From: Leucocoprinus leucothites
Taxonomy: Eukaryota > Basidiomycota > Agaricomycetes > Agaricales > Agaricaceae
DNA length: 64,000 nucleotides
NCBI GenBank assembly: GCA_013368445.1
Contig: JAACJO010000004.1
Location: 620,001-684,000 of the forward strand
Direction: 5' to 3'
Below the pieces are notes generated by a model. The model was not told where the DNA came from. It did no database searches and saw only the letters and a list, made by a program, of their open reading frames with translations. This document shows positions 35,654 through 47,038 of this stretch, piece after piece. Position numbers and translations under genes: made by a program. Position 1 is the stretch's first letter, and the number at the start of each line of letters is the position of its first letter.

Positions 35654-37688
35654 TCATAAATGACGACAAACTTCTGGCACCCCAATAAGGCCTCCCTTGC
35701 TATGAAAGCTATCCAGGCCAAGTAGGCGGACTGGAATGTCCTGAATTGCCCCATCATTTTCTAATAGTTGCGCCAGCTCACACGTCTCGTTGCCCTAGAT
35801 AGTTATGAGTTACTTGGAAGCAGACATAAGAATGGTACGTACAAACAAAAGCCCCAATAGAAATGTTGACATGGGGTCGGAAAAGTGAGTTAAATCGATC
35901 TCCATCGCTTTTACCGCATGAGCAATCTTTGGAAGGGGAAGGTTTGGAAGGGATGTCATATTACGGATTTCCTGCGACGCATGGAAATAGAGACTCTGTC
36001 GTACGTCAACACGATTGTTGTAGCGCCAAGATAGGATTATATTTTTTGGCGGATAGTGTGTTCGAGATCTAGCTGATGTGATTCGGATTATAAGCTTAAA
36101 CATATCATTTGAAGGACGCATAGACTCACAGTCCGGTATATCCTGTAAAATCCTATGTGCTCGCACTATATTTCGACGGTTTTCATCGTCCACCGTGCCG
36201 AGTGATATTCCCGATCTTTCAGGGTCGAGAATAAATTCGGAGAACGATTTGTGATAAGCTCGGATGCACTGGTTCTTCCCCGATGGGGCATCGGCTGCCA
36301 CATCGGCAGGCGGAGGGACATAAAGAACGGAATGAAGCTGGCGAAGGGCAGAGTACATGACATTGGGAGGCATTCCCATCCAGTTGCACATAAAACTCAG
36401 TGATTTGTTGACCAGACTATTGCCCTGACGGTTTCCGCAATTGATAACAAATGCTAAGATCTCCTCCACATGACGGATATTATCGGAACTGACCTGTGAC
36501 ACGATGTACTGATAGAGTACATCGAGTCGAGCCATTGGGTTGGTATCGGACTGGGATGGAGATGCATCGTCAATGAGACCGAGGATGATTTGAAACCGAG
36601 CGATGGGGTCACCGGCACTCAAGTCACCAATGAATCGAATGGCAACCTCTGCATAGATGAAGAGGCCAGACATGACGGCCAAGAACCTCAAAAGCTGATT
36701 CTCCGGTGGCCAATTGTCAGGGAGTAACTTAATCAGTGGATCTGAGCTCCGAATCTTGTCCAACTCCGCACGCACAAAGCGCTCAACATCTCGACACGCC
36801 TCTGGTGAGTCAATCAGGACTTCTTCCTTATCATAGAAGGCCAGTGGGTCAAGATACGCCGTGATGTGGGCTTCTGGACGGCTAGCGATCACCCAGAGGA
36901 GGGGAGCATGGGGATGTTTGTCGGTGAAGTTATGGATGAGGGAAAGGAAGAGGAGCTGTTCTCGCTGTCCTTTGCACTCGTCAAGGCCATCAATGAAAAT
37001 CAATATTTGCTCTGTGCCCTGGTTTATCCCCTTGGTGGCAAATGGTTCAATAATGAACTCAGTGAACTGAGCCTCAATGGACCTTTCCCAGAGATGGGGG
37101 TCGGCTTTAACTTTGGAGCGGATATGATTACGGTATCCCTCGTTCTGCCGGGAAATCTGGTACGCCAAGGTGAAGATAACCTTTGTGGGGTCATTCCGTC
37201 CATTCGGCGCGGAGAAGAATAGAGCGGCGAGGAGATATGATGTTTCGCGTTCCAATTCGGCCACTGTCTGCATGATAGCAGATTTTCCTACTCCTGCTGG
37301 TCCAACAAGCCACTGCACTCGCTTTGTTGGACTACGGAACCTTGAGCGTAGATGGTCAACAATCTTCACGCGAGTCCCAGGATGGCAGCGCGGTGGAGGA
37401 TCGCGAGCTGAGGAATCAAGCTCCGCACCTCGTATGGTGTATCCTGAAAATTTCTCCATGACTATCGGGATTTGGAGGTCAGTTAAATGGTACATAAACT
37501 CATTTCCAGATGAACTCACAGTCATTGTCGGTAGCGTCGACCATGATGGGGTTGTTAAGAATGAAATCGTGCGCATTTGCAAAGGCTCCTGAAACCTCGG
37601 ACTGCTTGGCAGTCTCCAAGGGTTTGACTCTCTCTGAGCAAGTAAGGAACCTAAAGACAGATGAGATAGCACTCAAGAAGGGGGACAT
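35654..37688 (-). CDS. NACHT-domain NTPase (NLR-like)
   Basis: STAND-class ATPase of the kind that senses non-self or damage in fungi; cytosolic. Exons on the minus strand: 37688-37520, 37461-36130, 36072-35843 and 35794-35654, 623 residues. The intron 36129-36073 is 57 bases and in frame, so it may be retained. The N-terminus is only about 80 residues with no effector domain I recognise. Walker A GPAGVGKS is at 110-117 and Walker B ILIFIDGLDE at about 209-218. The motif WVIASRPE follows (sensor 1). The C-terminal region is helical with LLGLLF and GLLDQ-like GNETCELAQ sequence, but there are no WD40, ankyrin or TPR repeats. The ligand-sensing part is thus short or absent. Basidiomycetes carry many such paralogues. 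Confidence 0.85.
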
Positions 37689-38188
37689 CGAGACTGGGGG
37701 AGAAGAGTTTGGCCCAGAATGGAAGGGGAAGGCAAGGCTGTGATTTGACGCTCAACAGCCGTGGGTGCTCGAGCCCGGGCGACCATAACACCAATTAACA
37801 TTAGATGGCATCAAGTCTGATAACAAGGAAACTGAGCATCTATGAAGTAACAGACCTGAACGTTTGAACGTTTGTTTGCAAAACAAGGTGATTATTTGTC
37901 AGTCAACTACGTATGGAGACAAACAAAGGCGCTTTACCTTGAAGGCTTAATATGTAACTGATCACCCCCTAGATGGTGAGACTAACACGTTCCCCGTGCA
38001 CGGACACTAAATAAATCCCTAATGTTTTCATAGTGGGCCATCGATTGCATTTGCGACTACTAGATACCAACGAGTCCGAGTCAAACAAGGGCAACGATAA
38101 GCATTGTCTGGCTGGGGTCGTCAAGTCAAAGAGGAAGAACATTCTATTTAGGTAGTACTAAAGTCATCATCCTCAATTTTAGACGAAG
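37689..38188. other. Spacer
   Basis: Promoter side of the NACHT gene and 3' side of the calcium ATPase gene. No other feature is seen. Confidence 0.55.
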
Positions 38189-41100
38189 CTAGGGTGAGCC
38201 CCCATATCGGATGAAAGCTGGGTCATCTTTAGGGGTATCCGGATGTAAATGTAATCGTGTGCTATGCGGGTAGCTAGTTTTTCCGTTCCAGGAACTGACT
38301 GGAGACAAATGAGTGGGATCAAGGGAACTATCCTGGGTGTGTTTGTCATCTGGCCTAAATAACTTGCCAGCTAAGATACTGGGGGTGAGGGTCAAAAGGC
38401 GAGGTAAGCGTGTTGCTTCTTTCTTCAGACGAGCGGACCGACTATCGTCTAGAAATGGTGAACTATGCATACGCCCGCCTCGAATGTTTTCCATGAATTT
38501 GAGATTGTCGCGAACATTTATGGGGTCAGGTAACGTCTCCCTGTCGGGACGAGTACTAGGCAGGATGTCCTCCCGTTTGATAAGGCCAAGAATCTGGAAG
38601 AATTTCTCGAACGGTCTACTGGGCAAGGAGCGGACGAGTGAACCCAATGGAAGTGATACAAACCCAAGGGCCAATGAGATACCCCATTCCCGCCCGGGAA
38701 TAGCAGTGACCTCCAAAGCAGCACCACCGACAAAGATGATGAGCGTTTGAATACCCATTTCTTTGAAGCATTTCTCAGTTCATCACTCATATGATACCTA
38801 GATCTAAGGCTCACCTATGAGAGTAACTCCTATGATATAGTAATTTCTATGAATTCCTTCAAAAACGTTCAGGTGTCCATCGGGACGACGGCAGTTGATG
38901 CAGTTGAAGAGTTGAGCAAAGACAAAAGTGTTAAATAAAAAGGTTTGCATGATTGCGTTACTAGACGCCGAACGGTCGTAACCGAGGATTCTGTCACCGA
39001 GGAAGTGAAAGACGAGAATGATGACAATCTGATAGATGCACTGAAACACTATCATCTTGTACATGTCCGTAGAGAGGAGAGGAACATTCCTCCACTCTGG
39101 CTTCCGTTTGAGGAACCACTCGGTCGCAGGATCTGTGGCAAGCGCAAGTGCTGCGAAGGTGTCCATGATGATGTTAATCCAAAGAAGCTGAACGGGTGTG
39201 AGAACAGACTCCTCTAGCTCAGAGGCGAGAGCAGTAACAAAAGTAATCACGACGGCAGTAATGCTCGCCGTTATCTGGAATTGCAGGAGCTTTCGGACGG
39301 AGTCGCAGATACAGCGTCCCCAAATGATAGCCTTGACAACGGTGGAGAAGTTGTCGTCCATGAGAATGATATCTGAGGCCTCCTTTGCAGCCTCGGTGCC
39401 AGCGATGCCCATGGAGAAGCCAACATCAGCAGTCTTAAGGGCGGGTCCATCGATGGTTCGACTACCAGTAACACAGACGGTCTCGCCTAATGACTTCAAA
39501 GTGTCTACCAGAATCTTTTTGTCCTCTGCTGATGAGCGAGCTAAAACTTGGAGGCGAGGTACAATTTCCACACGTTCAGTCTGTGTGAGTTGGCGGAAGA
39601 CAGGTCCCTCTATAACGATGCCGCCAGGAGTGAAGATACCACATTGCCTTGCTATTGAACGGGAATTGAACATGCCATCTCCCGTGCACATCTTGACAGT
39701 GATGCCTGCGAGGTTGCACTTGGCGATGGACTCTCGAATGCCAGGACGGAGAGGATCTTCAATACCAACGATGCCGATCAGCGTTAGGTCTTGCATGAGC
39801 TCTCGAAATGGCATCTAAGTAGAGGTGAAGGGAATCAGTTAGGGAAAGAGTGACGCTAAGGACCTACCTCAGTTTGTTCAGACGGTACCAATCCAGTAGG
39901 TACAACAAAGGACCACGACCGGATGTCCTTATAACAAAGAGCCATGAAACGAAGGGGCTGGCTAGCCAAGGAAGCGATGGTGTGAGGAATGCTGTCTAGG
40001 GCATCTGCATCCATGAGTCTAGTCTGCACTAAACCACTAGAACCAGAGCTGCCATCCTTGCTGACAACAACATGGTGACTGCACTTGTTGACAAGAATTT
40101 CGAATGCACCTTTGACATAAAAACGATAGGTACCATCTAAAAGCCGGACGACGACGCCCATAGCCATTTGTTCACTAGAGAACGGCATCTTTTGGACGAT
40201 TTCGGCGCTTTCCCGGACTTCACGGAAGCTTCGCCATTGGAGGTTCTTTGCAAATTGAAGTAAGGCTGATTCAACTTTGTTCCCAATGAAAACAAGGTCA
40301 CCCGTGTCAGGATCGACATCCTCAAATGCGGTAGAGTTGATCGCAATCGCTTCGTTGAGTATTTCCTGAAGTTTGGGTGGTATGATGTTATTGAATTTCG
40401 TCCAATCAAAGAAAAAGTTTTCGGGATGCTCTTGAGCTTTCTCGTCTTCAAAAGATTTTAAGTGCATCACAGACTTGTCTGGGTCCCGAACAAACTTCGC
40501 ACGAATGCCAATTGTGCCTGCGACAACCGTCATTGAGTTCCGAGTCAGGATTCCAGTCCTATCGGTGCAGATAACGGATGCATAGGCCATTTTTTCGTAG
40601 GAGCTCTGAGCGCGGACCAACAACTGTTCATGGGCCATCCGTTTCGCGGCAAATGCAAATGCAAAACTAAGAGCAAGTGGAAGACCTCAAAACTAGTTCA
40701 ACGAGCTGGAATGAGTATACAGATGTACATATCGCATACCTTCAGGAACAGCAATCACAATTAGGATAATGGAGGTCGTAAGGATGTTAATGAAAGCCGT
40801 GCCGTTTTCGTTCGGAGATCTGAATGAGGATTAGCAAAAGTTTCAAAACAGTCGCATAGTCGAAGCACCGATGAGGGTTTCCCGTGCCTAGCTGGACGAA
40901 GAAGCGAACCATCAGGGCGACAAAGAGTAGAAGGCCAGCTGCTGTGCCAATTTTGGCTATCATCTCCGCAAGATGGTTGAGCTTGATTTGGAGAGGGGCC
41001 GCCTCAAAGTCCTCTTGTAATGCTGTTGCAATATCTCAATACCTTAAATGCAAGAAAAGAGAGTACGACATACCGTTCATTATGCGGCCGTTGAAGCTCT

Positions 41101-42381
41101 TTAAACCAACCGCCACAACCACGTATTCCCCTACACCCTCAAGAACTTTGCTTCCACTGAGGACAAAACAGTCGGCGTGTGCTTCATTACGAGTTTTCTT
41201 GAGCTCGAGCACTTCGTCATATGAAACCTTCCGAATAATATCTGGCTCTCCAGAGATCTCAGACTCATCACATCTGACATTATGACCGGAAAGGAATATT
41301 CCGTCACAAGGAACGATGTCGCCAGGTTCAAGGAGGGCAATATCACCCACTAGAGCTTCCTGCGGAGAGTGTAAGTAACATTACGAGGAGACGAGGACTA
41401 GACATACCTTGATATCAATTACTTTCTCTTGACCGTCTCGGATAACCTTCATAACACGCTCGTCTTTTCTCTTATCCAATTCCTCTAACTGTCGCGCTGT
41501 ATGCCAATCAATCAACGAGCCGAGAAAAGCCTGCATAACATGGATCGGGTTTGGTTATTAAGAATGCTAAGAATGCAATATATGTACATACCACAATGAT
41601 GATAGCAACAACGATGGCGGCTCCTTCAACCCAATCAACTTGAGGCTGATTGGGGTCTCGAGGTATGCCAGAATCTTGGAAAAGGCCCAACGCAAGAGAA
41701 ATAATGGCAGAAATAAAAAGGAGTATCTGTAGGGGAGGAGAGGCTTCAGTTTATCCTTCGTGCTTTTTATGACTGACGTCAGAGGCGTACCCACAGTTTA
41801 TCCTTCATCGTGAGCCACATAAAGTGGATTAGAGACTTCCGAAACCTCTGAGGAAGTCGATTTTCACCGAATACGCGTCTGCGATCATCAAAGGTGGCGC
41901 CGTATGCTGGATGTTCTTGTGTTCTGTACCGCTCTGGAACAGGGAGGTCGCTACTTGTCCGAGTCAAGGTAGCGGAAGCAACATCTGAGAGACCACAATC
42001 GGAGTTGCTCCCAAGCCCACGCATCAAACCAGTGATGCCACCGAGGGTCGTGAGTGTATCAAAGTTTTTCGGATCCAACATGCGGGCGAGCTGAATTGGT
42101 TTGAATGCAAATGGAGTTGGATCAAAGTCCTCATCCTGAAGTTCTTCCAGCCAAGGGGGTGTCCGGCTGTTTTCACCCACATGACCCTCCTTTTTTTCCA
42201 CAGAGCCCTCCTTTTCCTCCACAGGGCCCTCTTTTTCCTTTCCCTTTGAGCTGCTTTTATGATTTTCGAAGTTCTAGCAAGTCAAATGTACACGAGAATT
42301 AGCAGTCGTTCGTTTCAGTGCAGGGTTCAAGCTTACTTTTGCGCCAGTCTTCATCGCAAGTCTTTCCCTGAGCTTCGACAT
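38189..42381 (-). CDS. PMCA-type P-type calcium ATPase with altered catalytic motifs
   Basis: Relative of vacuolar/plasma-membrane Ca2+ pumps (Pmc1 group). Ten exons on the minus strand: 42381-42337, 42273-41791, 41726-41592, 41530-41408, 41359-41074, 41013-40869, 40819-40740, 40685-39868, 39814-38815 and 38760-38189, 1,228 residues, a normal length. Kept: N-terminal LGGITGLMRGLG, helix 4 VPEGLPLA (431-437 region), helix 6 LLWINIIMDTFAALALATDP, the Asp474 to be phosphorylated, and VKGA at 623-626. Changed: TGES reads SGEP (298-301), DKTGT reads DRTGI (474-478), the nucleotide-site FSSERK reads FSSEQM (601-606), TGDN reads TGDG (749-752) and GDGTND reads GSRTID (822-827). Catalysis is therefore doubtful. 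Residues 25-45 hold three KEG-type repeats. The start was chosen because the upstream frame has no other ATG before this exon. Confidence 0.88.
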
Positions 42382-42733
42382 GGCTGGGGTAGGCCGATGG
42401 AAGACCCTAGAATCCCGGTGCTGTCGTCTGGACGATCTTTGTTTGGAGGAGTAATATTGGACTGAATGGAAATGGCAGGGCCACGGGATGCGTAGAGCCA
42501 AGAGGCGGAAGCTGATAGAGAACTCTACCTCTGAACATGTGGGGACCACGCTTCACAGCTTCGGGCGTCTTTTCTAGACTTCCATTCGTTGAGAAGTTCC
42601 TAGCGCCTACGTGCTCTGCACAATCATGATTGCCACATCAGATGTTTTTCAAGGAGATCAAACATCAGCAAATGGGCCCGAGTGTTGGAACGCGATCATC
42701 ACATGATCACATCGCACCATAATATCTATGATC

Positions 42734-42754
42734 GACCGTAGTCACACTACGGTC
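42734..42754. repeat. Perfect short hairpin
   Basis: Arms GACCGTAGT and ACTACGGTC around the loop CAC; a 9-base perfect stem ending two bases before the VPS39-like fragment. Confidence 0.75.
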
Positions 42755-42756
42755 AG

Positions 42757-42829
42757 GTCTTAAGCGAGACGAGGAACGACATCGTAGCGAGGAAGTTTAT
42801 GATGTTAGTACAAGTTGGAGAGGTTTAAG
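42757..42829 (+). pseudogene. Fragment resembling the 3' end of VPS39
   Basis: Reads SETRNDIVARKFMMLVQ before a stop, against SKARNDIVARKLMVLQ encoded near 29170-29220 by VPS39 in this window. The DNA matches closely over about 50 bases, including an identical 17-base run (ATCGTAGCGAGGAAGTT). No other part of VPS39 is present. It is too short to code; a relic of a duplicated or captured piece. Confidence 0.75.
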
Positions 42830-43536
42830 GCGGGTTCCCCAATCGAATACGCATGTTTTAACTCTACGTGCCCCTCGTGCGCGTGATCGGCGGGAGCTCA
42901 GTCCTTAATGATATCACGACCATAAATGACTATAGACATCAACAGGATGTAATTGTATGTTCAGTATTGTTCAATAGGCATCGCTCCCTCAATAAAAGGC
43001 GTAACAAATGCATATAGACATGAATCTTTCGCTGAGATTTTTTCCCATCTAGAGCCGTCATAACTATCCTACAAAAATGCAACATACAGACAAAAAGTCA
43101 GAAGAAACTCGCTTACACCTCAAAAAGGTCCTGTAGCAGAGTATTACTAGTACTAGAAATAGTAGGCTGAAGCAAAAAAGACAATCGATGCTACGAGTTC
43201 AATGGTGAAAGAAAATTGCCAAGTGCATATGCAGTGCGATGAGAATGCAAAAAGGAAAAATGCGTGTGTACGGGATGCAAGAGTGGGAATAGCAAAAGGA
43301 AGCTAGCAAAAGTGGGGAGAATCGAAGAGAAACACGGAGTGCAAAGCCCGAAGGACTACATACAACTATAGATACAATAATTTACAGTTCACAAAAGGAA
43401 GAAGAAATAGTGAGGAATACCGCACGAACAGATAGGCGATAACCTTTTGGGTACCTCTTTTTTAGAGGCTTTCATTATCCAACCAACCAACCATCATTAC
43501 ATTATGTTCATCATCGTCATCGATATCGGCGTTCCT

Positions 43537-46500
43537 TCAAAGATAAGTCCTCCTCTTGACACCACCAACCACATCCTGCACGATCGAAATCCAATTCACA
43601 ACCCTATCCACCTCGTCATACGCAGCACGTAACTGTGATTCAACGCGCCTCAACAGCAACCTCCGCATCGTACGTGTCTCATCGTCATCACTATGGTACA
43701 TCATATCCTGGCCGCGGCCTTGAGCGTGATGACCAGAGATGGTCACATTAGACGTGGTCTTGTTCGATACGGTGAAGATGGAGTTATCAGATGCGGCACT
43801 GGCAATGGAAGAGTAGCTTGGTCGAAGAGAGAGTGAGAGCGAGTATCCCAAATATCCAGGTGAGCTGGGTGCGTTGATAGAGGTGGGCGAGCCTTCTGGC
43901 GTACGGAGACGCTGCCTTAGGGAAAGGCTGCTACTCCTTGTCGTAAGTTGAGTAGGCGTCGAGGCTCTTGAGCGCGCAAGGTCCTCCATGATTGCACGAC
44001 GCTTCTATAGAATTCTATCAGTAAACGGCTATCGAAAGGACCGACATCGCGAAGAAAACAAACCTTTAGGGCCCTCTTCAACACTCGATCTATTCTCTCG
44101 ACACTGGCTTCTGCCCCTTTCAGATACTCCTCCGCGTTCATCAGACACATTTCAATCCTCTCCAGATCCTTCCTCACAGTACCCAAGACAATCGGCATAG
44201 TCTTCAGCGCCTTTCCGATCATCCACTCCCCCTGTCTCTCAGCATGCTCAGCTAAAGCAAGCGCACTTTGTCGCTCGATCGACAGTGTGTGTGTTGACAC
44301 TTGCCCATCACATCCCTCGGGTAGCGCAAGTGAGCTGAGTGACCCCGAGATCCAAGTCGCTGGAGCCTGAAGCTTAGGCTCGCGTCCCACAGGACAGGCA
44401 TCGGGATCTTGGATATCCCGAACGAGTTCGAGCTTCGTCATCGACGCCGACGAGAGCTTTTCATCTGAGCTCGACTTCGTGCCGCCGGATTTACTCGAAT
44501 GCGAATAGTGTTCATGCCCGACTATCATCTTCTTCCACCAACTCTTGAGTTTATGAGCTCCCGAGATCGTCCCCTTCTCCTCGCTTTTTGACTTGTCAGC
44601 CCACCCAAACTCCCCAGCACTGTTCCCCTCCCATTCAACCGCTTTCTTCTCCTTCTTATCTTTCTTCCTCCGCACCGTCCCAAAATCCTCAGTGTGGATC
44701 AACCCCTCAAACCATTCCGCCCACCCTTGTCCATGATGTCCATGAGCTTTGATCGTTCCCTCAAACTCGCGTCTCACAGCCCCAATACCAGTTTGCGTAC
44801 CAGCGTCAACGTAGATGACCTCATCATCCGAGCTAGAGCTGACACGCGTCATCTGTGAATCTTCAGATTCCCTGTGCGCATGCGTCCAGGGTTTCTTTTT
44901 CTTCACCGTTCGCCCTGTAGTCTGCGGCTGACGATGCGCATATAGTGATGCACCCAGGGAACGAGCGCTGGCACAGGCGCTTTCTCTCCTCTTCTTGGCG
45001 TTATCCACCTCCTTTTTTGCTGCCATTATCTTGGTGAAGAAATATTTGACTAGGACGTCGGTTATGGCTTCCATCTGGTCCAGAGTGGCTTGTGTCGGTG
45101 CAGGTGTGCGCATATATCCTAGCAATGCATGTGTTTTCGCCACAGGATCGATATCGAGAGGATCAGATGGTTCGGCATCCTCTATGGGGACTGGAAACGC
45201 AGTTCCGAACTCGTCAACAACAGCCGCCGTCAGCGAAGCGTGTTTCTCCGAGCCTCGGAGAGTATTATCCGACAGCGCTGAAGAAACCGACCCCCTTCTA
45301 ATAGTGGCCATGTCCATCTTCTCCTTCATAGCAGCGAAAGAGTCCAGAAGCTCCGGCTTGGCAGCAAGATCGACAGCCAAAAGTCCACGCGCGTTTTTCA
45401 TCTTGGACACACGACCGTCGTTCATTACACGGTCCAGATCCAGAAGAATGTCCATTACGACTTTGCTAGCGCCGTATTCGGCAGCTATGTGTAAACACGT
45501 TTCATCGTGCTTGTCTCGCGCGCCTAGAGGTGCACCAAGATCACGCACGAGGTGAGTGACGAAATCCCGAATCTGTTCCTTGACCACTGATGAGATAGTT
45601 GACGGGACTGAAGTAGAAGTTTTAGCGAGGATATGGAGAGGGGTGTAGTGTTCCTGTGATGTGAATAATGACACATCGGCACCAGCCAGGTAAAGAATGT
45701 CTAGGACTTCAATTTCGGGGATTTTACCCTGGGGTGAGGATGCCTTCGATGGAGAGGAAGAGCCAAATATGGTAAAGGAACAAACGTGATGGATCGCGCT
45801 CCATCCCCGCTCATCTGGGCGGTTGACGAGTATAGGTACGGAAAGTGGGTAGAGCGCTGGGGAGGAGGAAGTCGGCAAGGCAGGAGAGAAAAGGAGAGAA
45901 CGGAGGAAAGAAACGTCAAGAGTATTTGAAAGTGCCGACACAAGCGTCTTGACCGAGCGAGAGAGCGCTGCAGGTGTAAAAACGCTCAAAGGCGGGGGAT
46001 CAATGAAGGTGTTAGAGGATGTTTTGGTGAGAGATGGGAGCGAACATCGCGCAAGAGAAAGAAGCTCTTCGACTGTACACTCGCTACACGCGTTAATCGA
46101 GAGCTTAATGCTATCTGCTGACTTTAGTCGCCTATCAGCGAATTTACCAAAAAGGGAGGCTCAAAGAACCCATACCTGGCTCTCGCGCCAACGGTGACGC
46201 CGGAGAACACTCTCACAGACCCACAATATTTGTGGGTGGGGAATCGCGTACTGGATTGACGAGCGGAAATTACAATCCCTGAGATCGGGTCGCGCGCCAT
46301 GAGAGAGCTGGAACGCCACATCAGGAAGCTGAACAAGAAGACCAGAACACAGGCACCCACGAGAAGCTGGACGACTTGGAGGCTATTATCACGTGAAGCG
46401 TCTAGAAAATCCAAAATCACAGTTAGTGGAGGGTGCTCTTTACGGCTCGAACTTTGAAGCGACGTCAAATTAGAAAAATCGAAGTGATAGTACAATTGCA

Positions 46501-47038
46501 CAAGGTACCAACACCGCGAACTTTGAAATGAAAAGTTGATAACCGCTGAGATTGAGGTACGTACACATGAGCGCAGTAGCTCCGTGAGCATCAAGTCCAT
46601 CTACCGCAACAGTATCTGAGCTTTCTTCAAGTAAAAGCTCGACCAGCCCCGGAAAGTTCAGCCATGCGGCCATACTGAGAGGAATGACGCCGTTTGTCGC
46701 CGCGTGAGGCGCGTTCAGGGAATACAGAGTAATTTGAGGGTGGCGGAGCATGATCCGGATGGCATTAAGACGTTTAGGAGTCATGAACGACGCGTCAGAC
46801 GCGTCAATTTCCTGCCATCTTTGTGGAGACAGTTAGCACATGCTTTATCTCTTATTTTTGTGGCCAGATGAAAGACGTACCGGTCGCCTGCGACCGCACA
46901 CATGATCGGGGTTCTGCCCTCTTCATCAAGGGCATTGACATCGGCAGCAGTCTCAAGAGCTCGAATCACAGCCTCGTCGTCACCGTTCAGTGCGGCACGA
47001 TGCAGATCATGGCGGTTTAGATGGGGCGGAGAGGCCAT
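43537..47038 (-). CDS. Ankyrin-repeat protein, large, function unknown
   Basis: Six exons on the minus strand: 47038-46881, 46818-46561, 46451-46376, 46328-46176, 46121-44064 and 44004-43537, 1,056 residues. Ankyrin repeats fill the N-terminal 450 residues. Examples are DLHRAALNGDDEAVIRAL, DALDEEGRTPIM-like NALDEEGRTPIM, DGLDAHGATALM, LSHGARPDLRDC, DERGWSAIHHVC, HYTPLHILAK and DETCLHIAAEYGA. A charged middle follows (VKKKKPW, RRKKDKKEKK), then helices of coiled-coil type near 840-910 and a Ser-rich tail. No signal peptide or membrane segment is seen. The Lys-rich runs could be nuclear signals. No catalytic domain is recognised; a scaffold or transcription-linked role is only a guess. Exons 1-5 are supported by continuous ankyrin consensus across each junction. 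Confidence 0.82.

Larger units (their letters stand above)
42382..43536. other. Spacer with VPS39-like fragment and hairpin
   Basis: Promoter of the ATPase gene and 3' side of the ankyrin gene. It contains the hairpin at 42734-42754 and the fragment at 42757-42829. The rest (42830-43536) is A-rich and featureless. Confidence 0.55.

Noticed and set aside
44995..45555. 186-codon + strand frame over the ankyrin gene
   Set aside because: Antisense shadow of the ankyrin coding exon.
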